A stretch of DNA of 23,985 nucleotides from Deltaproteobacteria bacterium (lineage in GTDB: Bacteria > JAEEML01): positions 1 through 23,985 of the forward strand of contig JAEEML010000014.1 in assembly GCA_016283195.1 (NCBI GenBank), written 5' to 3'. Within the stretch, counting starts at the first letter, position 1, and every line of letters starts with the position of its first letter. The notes below the pieces were generated by a model. That model was not told where the DNA came from. It ran no database searches and saw nothing but the letters and a program-made list of their open reading frames with translations. Positions 8,333-15,461 of the stretch are shown here, in pieces. The position numbers and the translations under genes were made by a program.

Positions 8333-8725
8333 AGAAAACCGTGACCACCATGGAGCGCGGGTTTAAAGGGTTTTAATACTCTAAATTTTGTTGTGTTTCT
8401 CCTTTTAATCTTGCTGTAATAAGTTCTCCGAAATTTGTTTCCTCTCCAAAAATTCTTAGTTTTCCGGCTCCTTTTCATATAAATTGGCGGCGGAGGAAGG
8501 CGCGATGAGCAGCTATCTGGAAAAGGATTATGAAGCGGCCACTGTTGAGAGCTCACCGGCGAACTTGGCGAGATGTTTCAAAAAAGCCACGAGCTGGAAA
8601 AAGAGATAAAGAAGAATCTTTCGGCGTTTCCACGAACTCGCGATCTCTCATATAAAGGAATGTCTTTTGCAAAAAAGACGCTAAAACTCTTGCCCTCTAT
8701 TGAGGCTTTATTTGTGAGGTGCGTT
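8333..8725 (+). other. Gap with relic coding sequence
   Basis: A gap of 393 bases between the desulfidase and the Cys-rich lipoprotein. The first 170 bases show nothing I can name. From 8504 on there are traces of a broken reading frame, listed separately. A second reading frame starting at 8573 runs into the lipoprotein gene in frame, but its first 51 codons look like this relic and not like part of the lipoprotein. Confidence 0.5.
8504..8640 (+). pseudogene. Frameshifted gene 3' end, possibly hsdM-like
   Basis: GGAGGAAGGCGCG precedes an ATG that opens MSSYLEKDYEAATVE. After about 15 codons a one-base shift is needed to continue as ELTGELGEMFQKSHELEKEI and KKNLSAF. The joined peptide has the style of the C-terminal helical tail of type I restriction N6-adenine methylases (acidic helix, then ELEKEIKKNL). 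That resemblance is from memory and weak. Unshifted, the first frame stops after 34 codons. It may mark a lost restriction locus. Confidence 0.3.
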
Positions 8726-9439
8726 ATGAAAAAGTTATTAGTTCCCATGATGGTGCTCGGTATGAGCCTGGCTGCCACTTTTGCCGCCTGCGGTAATGGT
8801 GAAGACTCGGGTAAAAATGGCCAAAACGGCAATGCTCAGGATAGTAAAGCTCAAAACAACAAAGACCAAAACAACAATGGTCAAAATGGCAAAGAGCAAA
8901 ATGGCAAAGACGCCGCTTCAGACGTCAATAGCGGTGATGAGTACTGTGCCGGTAAAGCAGATGGCGCCGCCTGTGGTGAGCAGATATCCTGGTGCTTCTG
9001 CTATCAGGAAAAGAGCACCAAGGCAGATGAAATAATGTGCCAGGTCTTTCCCTGCGATGCCGAGTGTGCTGGAAAAAAAGCCGGTGAATCTTGTGATAAC
9101 GGCAAAATCTGCGACCCGGGCGGTTCCTGCATTGAGCCCAAGCCGTATAGCAAAGGTCAAAATAATAAAGACGCAGCTTCGGATGATAATGACGGGGACT
9201 CAGACGCCAGCAGTGGTGATGAGTACTGCGCCGGTAAAGCAGATGGCGCCGCCTGTGGTGAGCAGATATCCTGGTGCTTCTGCTATCAGGAAAATAGCTA
9301 CCAGGCCGATGAAAGAATGTGTCAGGTTTTTCCCTGTGATGCCGAGTGTGATGGTAAAAATGCCGGTGAATCCTGTGACGGAGAGAAGGTTTGCGACCCG
9401 AACGGCTCCTGCATTGAGCTTACGCCGTATGCAGGCTGA
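8726..9439 (+). CDS. Cys-rich lipoprotein with duplicated module
   Basis: A 237-residue predicted lipoprotein. The signal MKKLLVPMMVLGMSLAA ends in the lipobox TFAAC, so the mature protein begins with a lipidated Cys. Next is a low-complexity Asn/Gln/Lys/Gly spacer made of GQN, KDQNN and KEQNGKD-type units. Two copies of a ~70-residue module follow, each with 10 cysteines in the order YC, AC, WCFC, MC, PC, EC, SC, IC, SC; five disulfides per module are possible. A second Asp/Ser-rich spacer separates them. The start at 8726 has GAGG 6 nt upstream and gives a proper signal peptide; the longer frame from 8573 would bury it. Function unknown; probably surface-exposed. Confidence 0.75.
   Translation: MKKLLVPMMVLGMSLAATFAACGNGEDSGKNGQNGNAQDSKAQNNKDQNNNGQNGKEQNGKDAASDVNSGDEYCAGKADGAACGEQISWCFCYQEKSTKADEIMCQVFPCDAECAGKKAGESCDNGKICDPGGSCIEPKPYSKGQNNKDAASDDNDGDSDASSGDEYCAGKADGAACGEQISWCFCYQENSYQADERMCQVFPCDAECDGKNAGESCDGEKVCDPNGSCIELTPYAG
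8933..9148 (+). repeat. Cys-module repeat, copy 1
   Basis: First copy of a tandem repeat with a period of 282 bp and no net indel against copy 2. The first 70 bases are almost identical between the copies; later parts diverge more. The repeat encodes the 10-Cys module of the lipoprotein. Confidence 0.85.
9215..9430 (+). repeat. Cys-module repeat, copy 2
   Basis: Second copy of the Cys module. It runs almost to the stop codon (9437-9439), which lies only 7 bases before the clpB relic begins. The lipoprotein may therefore once have been longer and been cut at this junction. Confidence 0.85.
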
Positions 9440-9446
9440 TGCCATT

Positions 9447-9599
9447 CCCCTCCATATCGGCCACAACCTTTTGCCCGGCTCCCACCGTGCCGGCTATGAT
9501 GAGCTCGGATAGCGGCTCCCAAATAGTCTCTTTAATAACCCTTTTCAGCGGGCGGGCGCCGTAATCGGGGTCATAGCCTTCCTGCGCCAGGTAATCTTT
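9447..9599 (-). pseudogene. clpB: Detached clpB 3'-end fragment
   Basis: 153 bp that align without gaps to 12740-12892 inside clpB; I count about 24 mismatches (about 84% identity). The encoded [20 protein letters not shown] region differs from ClpB at only about five or six of 50 residues, so most changes are silent. The copy is therefore not a recent duplicate; it comes from a diverged clpB that was under selection. The last eight codons of clpB are missing on one side, and similarity stops abruptly at 9600 on the other. It lies 7 bp from the lipoprotein stop. Confidence 0.9.
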
Positions 9600-10405
9600 G
9601 GTTGCTGCGGTCGCATTTAATTTTATGACCATCATTGCTGTTTTGATGTTTGTCCAGAAGCAAAGTTGAGTTTTACAATATAATTACGGAGTGTTGCTTA
9701 TAGTCCGTTGATTCATGTTATGAAGATACTTAAAAATCACTGTTGTCACACACCTTTCACAACAAGCAAAGTTGTTTAGTTTCAACAGGTTCTCGCATTT
9801 GACCTATGAGAAAGTCTTCCAAATTTTCCTAATTAAAGAGATTTAGCCTGATCCAAACCAAAATATTTCGCAGCGTTAACTCGCTTTTTGATCTAAATTT
9901 TAAATAAGCAAGCAGCAAATAAATACACAGCGCAACCCAGATTTGCGATAAAATATCATTGGTGATGTTCCTAAACAGCCTTTAATTTATATACATAGAA
10001 AACAGTTCAATTTGCCAGCGCTCTTTGTAAAGGTCGGCGATGGTCTTTGCATTCAGATGATGCACGTTGGTAATGAAAGTATACTCATCTTTCTCTTCTT
10101 CATCGTAGAAAAAGACGATCCGCTTCATTCCTCGAAATAAGGCCTAGCAAATTATGGGAAATAGTGTTGGTGCGTATTTAGACTTGTATCATTTTGATAT
10201 AAGTATGTTTTTTGCACAATCTTTATATCGAAAACGAGGATATAAGCCATACTTTTTTCAAAACTTATGGGACGGCAGTGAATACAAATACTAATAAATA
10301 TTTTCACTTGGCCAATAAAATACATAATAAACATCAAAATATCAAAATAGCATTAACTCGCTTAAATTATTATTAACAACTTGATAAAACGCATTTTTTT
10401 TATAC
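9600..10405. other. Gene-free stretch with IS relic
   Basis: No intact gene. 9600-9828 is AT-rich sequence I cannot assign and may include an insertion sequence end; I saw no clear terminal inverted repeat. 9829-10143 is the transposase relic listed separately. 10147-10405 is AT-rich, with only a 61-codon minus-strand frame of biased composition that I regard as chance. Confidence 0.55.
9829..10143 (-). pseudogene. IS4-type transposase C-terminal relic
   Basis: Minus-strand reading gives KRIVFFYDEEEKDEYTFITN, then AKTIADLYKERWQIELF, an in-frame stop, then SQIWVALCIYLLLAYLKFRS and LTLRNIL. The YKxRWQIELF motif with its catalytic Glu, followed by QIWVALCIYLL and LRNIL, is the C-terminal signature of IS4-family DDE transposases. 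A few codons of the usual FFKWIKQ segment are lost and replaced by sequence containing the stop. The N-terminal DDE half is absent. It is a non-functional remnant that marks past IS activity in the insert. Confidence 0.75.
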
Positions 10406-10434
10406 TTGACGCACTTGCTGTTTATGCTTATTAT
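10406..10434 (+). promoter_or_regulatory. Strong promoter of accessory operon
   Basis: TTGACG (10406-10411) and TATTAT (10429-10434) are separated by exactly 17 bases, each one base off consensus. It points toward the small genes and the toxin/immunity pair on the plus strand. The predicted start of transcription is near 10441, at the left edge of a perfect palindrome. Confidence 0.65.
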
Positions 10435-10439
10435 ATTTT

Positions 10440-10466
10440 TAAATATGTTTGTATAGAACATATTTA
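10440..10466. promoter_or_regulatory. Palindromic operator candidate
   Basis: Perfect 10-bp inverted repeat, TAAATATGTT and AACATATTTA, around a 7-base centre (TGTATAG). It begins 6 bases after the -10 box, so a bound repressor would block initiation. It could also form a 5' hairpin in the mRNA. No repressor gene is recognised in the insert. Confidence 0.6.
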
Positions 10467-10485
10467 ATATATATTCAATGAGGCC

Positions 10486-10587
10486 ATGATGGATATTGAA
10501 AAGCAACTATATAATAAGTTTGTAGAAATTCAAAATGGAAACAGTTTTATTGAATTAGAATTATTAGAAACGGAGTTAACAATATAA
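10486..10587 (+). CDS. Small 33-residue ORF
   Basis: Short reading frame opening MMDIEKQLYNKF, acidic and helical, ending ETELTI. It is the first frame after the promoter and palindrome. TGAGG lies just before two consecutive ATG codons. No family is recognised; it may be a leader, a small repressor remnant or the start of a truncated gene. Confidence 0.35.
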   Translation: MMDIEKQLYNKFVEIQNGNSFIELELLETELTI

Positions 10588-10668
10588 AAAATGAATATCT
10601 GGCTAGCAGGAAAAATTTGGTTTTTTAACGTTTAGTATTGTTAGATATAATATTTATGGAAATATTGT

Positions 10669-10749
10669 ATGGAAAAAGAGAACTTATTCGCAATGGTTTT
10701 AAACCTGAATTCTCCATGGAAGGTAAGAAAGATTGAGGTTTGTCCATGA
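10669..10749 (+). pseudogene. Possible ISL3-type transposase N-terminal relic
   Basis: Encodes 26 residues starting MEKENLFAMVLNLNSPWKVR, then KIEVCP and a stop. The pattern LFxMxLxLxxPWxVxxIEF is the opening of one group of ISL3-family transposases. The reading frame ends at the overlap with the following small gene. The rest of the transposase is absent. The match is short, so the call is tentative. Confidence 0.35.
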
Positions 10750-10970
10750 CGTTAGAAAAAAGCGAATTTCAAGCGGATCTAGATCCTAGCGTATATTCAA
10801 ACCAAACAAATGGCTTTGTTTACAGATGTACCGTGAGCTGTCCTATCGGGAAAAAATGCTTTATCATAAAAACCGATGAGACTTTGCCCCAAGCAATCAG
10901 CGTATTATTAAAATGCCCTGCTACAAGGGATGAAATAAAAGTAACTATTGGCACGAGTAAGCCGCCATAA
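10746..10970 (+). CDS. Small Cys-containing protein, unknown
   Basis: About 74 residues starting MTLEKSEFQADLD, with GAGG 7 nt upstream. It contains CTVSCPIGKKC and a later KC, then a short strand-rich end (IKVTIGTSKPP). No signal peptide or membrane segment. I do not recognise it. The four cysteines could bind zinc. It is in the same direction as the toxin-like gene, 170 bp upstream, and may be part of the same transcript. Confidence 0.45.
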   Translation: MTLEKSEFQADLDPSVYSNQTNGFVYRCTVSCPIGKKCFIIKTDETLPQAISVLLKCPATRDEIKVTIGTSKPP

Positions 10971-11079
10971 AATGTGTCTATTTTTCCCTGGTAGTTGCTT
11001 GCAAATAAGCTGCTCTGACATGCTAAATTGCAGAACACATTAAAAATATTTTTTAACAAAATACGGAGGTTCTGCAATA

Positions 11080-11148
11080 ATGGCTAAATATAAGGCGTGT
11101 ACAAATGAGTGGAATACTCCGTTTACGGAGGAACGCTCAAATGGGTAG
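11080..11148 (+). CDS. Possible 22-codon leader ORF
   Basis: ACGGAGG (11063-11069) lies 10 nt before an ATG that opens MAKYKACTNEWNTPF and ends at TAG 11146-11148. The frame overlaps the start of the toxin-like gene by 8 bases in another frame. It may couple translation of the toxin gene, or be the stump of an older N-terminal region. Confidence 0.35.
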   Translation: MAKYKACTNEWNTPFTEERSNG

Positions 11149-11635
11149 CGGTATAAGTAATTTGTATCAAAATGCAAGACAGGTTATGCTCTATCCTGGC
11201 AGCATTGATTATATGCCGCCAGGTGATAAATTCAGTGAAAGCATTCGTAAACGCAAAGACGTAGATGCTAACGGCTTTTATGATGTAATAGCCCATGGAA
11301 CACAAAAGACAGTACTTATTGAACATCATGGAAAACAAGTCGAAATTAGCCATCGCACGCTTGCTAGAGTGCTGGAAAATAATCCTGAAGCCTATGGAAA
11401 AAGAGGCATAAGGTTACTTTCTTGTAGTACGGGAAAAATACCTCATGGCTTTGCTCAAGGGCTGGCGGATAAGCTGGGTGTGCCTGTTATAGCCCCAAAT
11501 GACTATTTGTGGGTAGATAACAATGGCAGATATTTTGTGGCCGCAGGGCAAAGAATAGGTGGAAAGTTTGTGGCTGATATCAATAAAAGAGGAAAGTTTG
11601 TTACTTACTTTCCTCAGAAAAGGAGTAAAAAATGA
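11141..11635 (+). CDS. Stand-alone polymorphic-toxin-type domain
   Basis: A 164-residue soluble protein. After about 45 variable residues comes a compact domain: a strand ending FYDVIAHGT (H52-G53), a helix RTLARVLENNPEAY, then GIRLLSCSTG (C95), a helix GFAQGLADKLGVPVIAPNDY, and strands ending GKFVTYFPQ. This H-G followed by LLSC-x-TG and G-x-A-x-x-LAxxLGVPVxAP arrangement is what I know from C-terminal domains of Rhs/LXG-type toxins; a His-Cys pair after adjacent strands recalls clan CD peptidases (CHAT, C80). Activity is inferred. The start at 11141 has GGAGG 9 nt upstream. No secretion signal or large carrier is attached. The stop overlaps the next gene by ATGA. Confidence 0.55.
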   Translation: MGSGISNLYQNARQVMLYPGSIDYMPPGDKFSESIRKRKDVDANGFYDVIAHGTQKTVLIEHHGKQVEISHRTLARVLENNPEAYGKRGIRLLSCSTGKIPHGFAQGLADKLGVPVIAPNDYLWVDNNGRYFVAAGQRIGGKFVADINKRGKFVTYFPQKRSKK

Positions 11636-11979
11636 ATTGCGAAAAGTGTAACGCCGAAATGGTTGCTTTTGTCGATGGTGTAAGCTGTGGTATAAAATGT
11701 CCAAATTGTGGATATAACATTGTAACTTCATGTTTGAGGATCAAAGATATACCTGCTGAGACCTGTACTATAATGATCGGCGCTTCAGAGAAACCAGAAA
11801 TAGCAGCTCTAAGAACTATTGCCGATATATGTCATTGTAACTATGTAGAGGCCCAGAAAAAGCTAAAAAGTGGATTTGAACTAAAGAATCTAACTGTTTA
11901 TAAAGCGCAATTGATTCTTCAAAAACTGGACAAAGCAGGTATTATTTATACCGCTGTACCTGTATTTTCTGATTTGTAA
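11632..11979 (+). CDS. Zinc-ribbon protein, immunity candidate
   Basis: A 115-residue protein. The N-terminal part is a zinc ribbon with C3-x2-C6 and C23-x2-C26 (extra Cys at 19 and 34). The C-terminal part (about 55-110, EIAALRTIADICHCNYVEAQ to KLDKAGIIY) has the helix-helix-strand pattern of the ribosomal protein L7/L12 C-terminal domain: LRTIADIxxxxxxEAxxxL followed by A-x-x-ILxxLxxAG. The start overlaps the toxin-like stop (ATGA), the usual layout of toxin-immunity or other coupled pairs. Immunity is inferred from position only; the zinc ribbon could also bind nucleic acid. Confidence 0.5.
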   Translation: MNCEKCNAEMVAFVDGVSCGIKCPNCGYNIVTSCLRIKDIPAETCTIMIGASEKPEIAALRTIADICHCNYVEAQKKLKSGFELKNLTVYKAQLILQKLDKAGIIYTAVPVFSDL

Positions 11980-12028
11980 TTTTGTAATAAACTCAGCAGA
12001 TTTAGACTGTTAACTGAAAGGAAAAGTT

Positions 12029-12703
12029 ATGACAAAAACAAAAGCAATAATAGACGATGGTTGTAATCCGGAATTGGTTGCTGGAGCTGAATTCGATTTG
12101 CCTTTGGGTATTCCTATAATAAAAGCACCAAAAGAGATTATTATACCTTCAGGAATTACACCATTTTCTAAGAGAAATAGGGCTCCAAGTCTTAAAGAAG
12201 CCATTGGTTTTAATGAGGGGGATATCAATTTCGCTGAGGTACTGAAAAAACCAGAATCGTTTATTGATGACTTCGGAAGATTTGCAGCTCTTGTTTCTCC
12301 CGATTGTTCACTTTACCGCGATGCGCCACTAAGTGTGCAGTTAACTAATATATATAGAAATAGAGCCATTGGAGTGTATTATCAGCAACATGGACAGTAC
12401 GTGATTCCACAAATCCGCTGGGGTAATGAATATACATATAACGCAATATATTTCCCGCAAAGAATAGCCTTTCTTGGAGTTGAAAAACACAGCATTGTGG
12501 CCATAGGAACATATGGGTGTTTTGACGGTAAAGAAAACAAATATTATTTTGCCGCCGGATTGGATGCAATGATGGAAACACTGGAACCAAAGACAGTGCT
12601 TGTTTATGGTTCTATGGCCGACAATGTTTTTGAGAAATACTTCAAATATGCCCAGTTTGTTCGGTATGATGATTGGACTACAAGAATGAAAAGTAAGAAG
12701 TGA
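12029..12703 (+). CDS. DUF4417 family protein
   Basis: A 224-residue protein. From about residue 75 it matches DUF4417 as I know it: FIDDFGRFAALVSPDCSLYR, then NIYRNRAIGVYYQQHGQYVI, PQIRWGNE, SIVAIGTYGCF, then PKTVLVYGSMADNVFEKY. The family is common on phages, plasmids and other mobile DNA; its function is not established to my knowledge. AAAGGA lies about 7 nt before the ATG. It ends 6 bp from the convergent clpB stop, exactly at the edge of the insert. Confidence 0.75.
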   Translation: MTKTKAIIDDGCNPELVAGAEFDLPLGIPIIKAPKEIIIPSGITPFSKRNRAPSLKEAIGFNEGDINFAEVLKKPESFIDDFGRFAALVSPDCSLYRDAPLSVQLTNIYRNRAIGVYYQQHGQYVIPQIRWGNEYTYNAIYFPQRIAFLGVEKHSIVAIGTYGCFDGKENKYYFAAGLDAMMETLEPKTVLVYGSMADNVFEKYFKYAQFVRYDDWTTRMKSKK

Positions 12704-12709
12704 TTCTTT

Positions 12710-15286
12710 TTAGTTTTTGGCTCGCACCACCAGCTTCTCCCCCTCCATATCGGCAATGACCTTCTGGCCGCCGGAGACAGCGCCGGCGATGATGAGCTCG
12801 GAGAGCGGCTCCAAAATAGTTTCTTTTATAACTCTCTTTAGCGGGCGGGCGCCGTAGTCGGGGTCATAGCCCTCTTGTGCCAGGTAATCTTTAGCTTTTT
12901 CGCTGACTTCCAGCGTAATATCGCGCTGAGCGAGGAGCGGAGCAATATTTTTAAGCTGCACATCGACAATAGCGCGGATATCTTCGCGTTTTAGGGCATT
13001 AAAGCGCAAAATGGCGTCGATACGGTTCAAAAATTCCGGCCTAAAGGTGCTCTTTAGCGCCGCCTCCACCATTTTGGCACTTTCGGCGCTATCCATGCCG
13101 GGCTGGAGGTAATTGGAGCCCACATTGGAAGTCATAATGAGAATGGTATTGCGAAAATCCACTGTGCGCCCGTGGCCGTCGGTCAGGCGGCCGTCATCCA
13201 GCACCTGCAAAAGAATATTAAAGACATCGCTATGCGCCTTTTCAATCTCATCGAGCAAAATCACGCTATAGGGGCGGCGGCGCACCGCTTCGGTCAGCTG
13301 CCCGCCCTCATCATAGCCCACATAGCCCGGAGGCGCGCCAACCAGCCGGGAGACGGCATGCTTTTCCATATATTCGCTCATATCAATACGCACAATATTG
13401 TGCTCATCGTCAAAGAGGAACTCGGCAAGCGCCTTGGCCAGCTCGGTTTTGCCCACGCCTGTGGGGCCCAAAAAGATAAAGGAGCCGATGGGGCGATTGG
13501 GATCTTTCAGGCCGGCCCGGGAGATGCGCACTGCCTTGGCTATCTTGCTGATAGCTTCATCCTGGCCGATAACCCGCTCATGCAGGCGACTTTCCATTTT
13601 AAGCAGGCGCTCGCTTTCGCCCTCCAGCATCTTATCCACGGGAATGCCCGTCCAGCGGGCCACCACGGCGGCTACATCTTCCGGTGTCACCTCTTCGCGC
13701 AGGAAGGAGCCTTTTTCCTGGGATTTAGCGAGCTCCTGGCGCAGTTTTTCCACTTCTTTGTTCATGGCCGGGATAATACCGTATTGTAATTCGGCGGCCC
13801 GTTGCAATTCGCCGCGCCGCTGGGCCTGCTCCATCTCCACTTTGGCGCTATCTATTTTGCCGTTTATCTCCTTGATTTTAGCTACTTTTTGACGCTGTTC
13901 CTGCCAGCGGGCCTTGAGGGTGGTAAGCGTCTCTTCCTGCTCGGAAATTTCTTTAGAGAGCTCTATGAGGCGCTTTTCGGCTTCCGGGCTCTTTTCCATC
14001 TTCATGGCCTGTTGCTCGATTTGCAAGCGGGTGAGACCGCGCTGCACATCATCAATCTCCGAGGGCAGGCTCTCAATTTCCATCTTGAGGCGGCTTGCCG
14101 CTTCATCCACCAAATCGATGGCTTTATCTGGCAAAAAACGGTCGGCAATATAGCGCGAGGAGAGGCGGGCAGCGGCTACCAGAGCGCTATCTTGAATACG
14201 AATGCCGTGGTGCAGTTCATAGCGCGGCTTTAAGCCGCGCAAGATGGCCAAAGTATCGGGTACCGAGGGCTCGCCTACATATACAGGCTGAAAACGCCTT
14301 TCCAGAGCTTTATCTTTTTCCACATATTTGCGGTATTCTTCCAGCGTGGTAGCGCCAATGCAACGCAGGTTACCACGGGCCAGAGCCGGCTTTAACATAT
14401 TGGCGGCATCCTGGCTGCCCTCAGCGGCGCCGGCGCCCACCAAAGTGTGGAGTTCATCAATAAAGAGAATGATTTGGCCATCTTTGGCCGCCACCTCTTT
14501 TAATACAGCTTTGAGCCGCTCTTCAAATTCGCCGCGGAATTTTGCCCCGGCTACGAGAGCGCCCAAATCGAGGCTTAATACATCTTTATTTTTCAGGCTT
14601 TCCGGCACATCGCCGGCGGTAATTCTTTGAGCGATACCTTCAACAATAGCTGTTTTGCCCACGCCCGGGGCGCCGATTAAAACCGGGTTATTCTTGGTGC
14701 GGCGGGCCAAAACCTGCATAGCGCGGCGAATTTCCTCATCGCGGCCAACCACCGGGTCTAATTTACCCTGGTGGGCCAATTTGGTGAGATTTTGGCAATA
14801 TTTTTCAAGTGCCTTGTAATTGGCTTCGGCATCCTGGCTAGTAACGGCGCCGGCGCCGCGGATTTCGTCGATAGCCCGCTCCAGGTCGCTCTTTTTGAGG
14901 CCGCTATTTAGTAAGAGGGCTCTAGCAAGCCCCTCTTTGCACTCCAGCATGGCGAGGAGCAAAAGCTCGGTGGAGATATATTCATCATGGCGCTTTTCGG
15001 CAAGTTCTCCTGCTTTATCAAAGAGATCGCTCATTTCGCGGCCGAGGTAAATATCGCCGCCCTGAACTTTTGGGCGCTTCCCAAGCTCGCGATCCAAATC
15101 GCTCACGAGCTGCCTAGTGTTTAGACCGCATTTTTCCAGAATGGGACGGGTAAGGCCTTCGTCCTGGCTTAACATGGCGCTAAGTAGGTGCAGTGAAGTG
15201 AGTTCCTGGTGATCGGCCCGCCGCGCTACCTGCTGGGCGGCGGCCACCACATCCTGAGCTTTTACGGTAAGACGATCAAGTTTCAT
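12710..15286 (-). CDS. clpB: ATP-dependent disaggregase ClpB
   Basis: An 858-residue Hsp100 protein of full length (E. coli 857). Domains in order: double Clp-N (1-145); AAA1 with Walker A GAPGVGKT (205-212) and FIDE (275-278); the coiled-coil middle domain (about 400-525) that separates ClpB from ClpA; AAA2 with GPTGVGKT (607-614), pore loop GYVG (654-657) and VILLDE (675-680). The AAA1 pore loop reads AGAKFRG, with Phe at 250 where E. coli has Tyr. With DnaK it rescues aggregated proteins in the cytoplasm. AAGGAG lies 6 nt before the ATG. It is divergent from the VIT/VWA gene. Its 3' end bounds the accessory insert and is partly duplicated at 9447-9599. Confidence 0.97.
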   Translation of the reverse strand: MKLDRLTVKAQDVVAAAQQVARRADHQELTSLHLLSAMLSQDEGLTRPILEKCGLNTRQLVSDLDRELGKRPKVQGGDIYLGREMSDLFDKAGELAEKRHDEYISTELLLLAMLECKEGLARALLLNSGLKKSDLERAIDEIRGAGAVTSQDAEANYKALEKYCQNLTKLAHQGKLDPVVGRDEEIRRAMQVLARRTKNNPVLIGAPGVGKTAIVEGIAQRITAGDVPESLKNKDVLSLDLGALVAGAKFRGEFEERLKAVLKEVAAKDGQIILFIDELHTLVGAGAAEGSQDAANMLKPALARGNLRCIGATTLEEYRKYVEKDKALERRFQPVYVGEPSVPDTLAILRGLKPRYELHHGIRIQDSALVAAARLSSRYIADRFLPDKAIDLVDEAASRLKMEIESLPSEIDDVQRGLTRLQIEQQAMKMEKSPEAEKRLIELSKEISEQEETLTTLKARWQEQRQKVAKIKEINGKIDSAKVEMEQAQRRGELQRAAELQYGIIPAMNKEVEKLRQELAKSQEKGSFLREEVTPEDVAAVVARWTGIPVDKMLEGESERLLKMESRLHERVIGQDEAISKIAKAVRISRAGLKDPNRPIGSFIFLGPTGVGKTELAKALAEFLFDDEHNIVRIDMSEYMEKHAVSRLVGAPPGYVGYDEGGQLTEAVRRRPYSVILLDEIEKAHSDVFNILLQVLDDGRLTDGHGRTVDFRNTILIMTSNVGSNYLQPGMDSAESAKMVEAALKSTFRPEFLNRIDAILRFNALKREDIRAIVDVQLKNIAPLLAQRDITLEVSEKAKDYLAQEGYDPDYGARPLKRVIKETILEPLSELIIAGAVSGGQKVIADMEGEKLVVRAKN

Positions 15287-15320
15287 TTTATTCTCCTTGG
15301 GGTTAGTTGCCCTTCATTGG

Positions 15321-15351
15321 AAGTAGGTTCAAATCGGCTGATGTCAAGGGG
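15321..15351 (-). promoter_or_regulatory. Heat-shock-like clpB promoter candidate
   Basis: On the minus strand CCCCTTGACA (15351-15342) is followed after 14 bases by CCTACTT (15327-15321). This resembles a sigma-32 promoter (CCCTTGAA, 13-15 bases, CCCCATNT), more clearly in the -35 than in the -10. No CIRCE inverted repeat is visible upstream of clpB. Confidence 0.4.
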
Positions 15352-15461
15352 AAAAATATGTAAACTCTTTGCTCCCTAGTACTATAACAATATTGTCTGC
15401 AAGTTCCCTGATATGCTAGTTTTGAGACCTATGGGCTGCCTATGGCCCAAAGGAGATAAGA

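Larger units (their letters stand above)
9447..12709. mobile_element. Accessory insert bounded by clpB 3' ends
   Basis: A stretch, by eye richer in A+T than its flanks, that begins with a detached clpB 3' end (9447-9599) and ends at the intact clpB stop (12710), both copies on the minus strand. Inside are two transposase relics, a promoter with an operator-like palindrome, several short reading frames, a toxin/immunity-like pair and a DUF4417 gene on the plus strand. No integrase is visible. Insertion into the 3' end of clpB with restoration of the gene is one explanation; recombination between two clpB alleles with cargo between them is another. Confidence 0.5.

Noticed and set aside
8573-8725. 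N-terminal extension of the Cys-rich lipoprotein
   Set aside because: It would place the signal peptide and lipobox after residue 50; the ATG at 8726 has its own ribosome site.
10152-10337. 61-codon minus-strand frame in the insert
   Set aside because: AT-rich, biased composition, no ribosome site, no domain.
13172-13789. 205-codon open frame antisense to clpB
   Set aside because: It mirrors the codon bias of clpB, has no domain or ribosome site, and clpB is certain on the other strand. The same holds for the other antisense frames at 13398-15050.
15287-15461. CIRCE element between clpB and the VIT/VWA gene
   Set aside because: I looked for TTAGCACTC-N9-GAGTGCTAA and found nothing similar; only a sigma-32-like promoter candidate remains.
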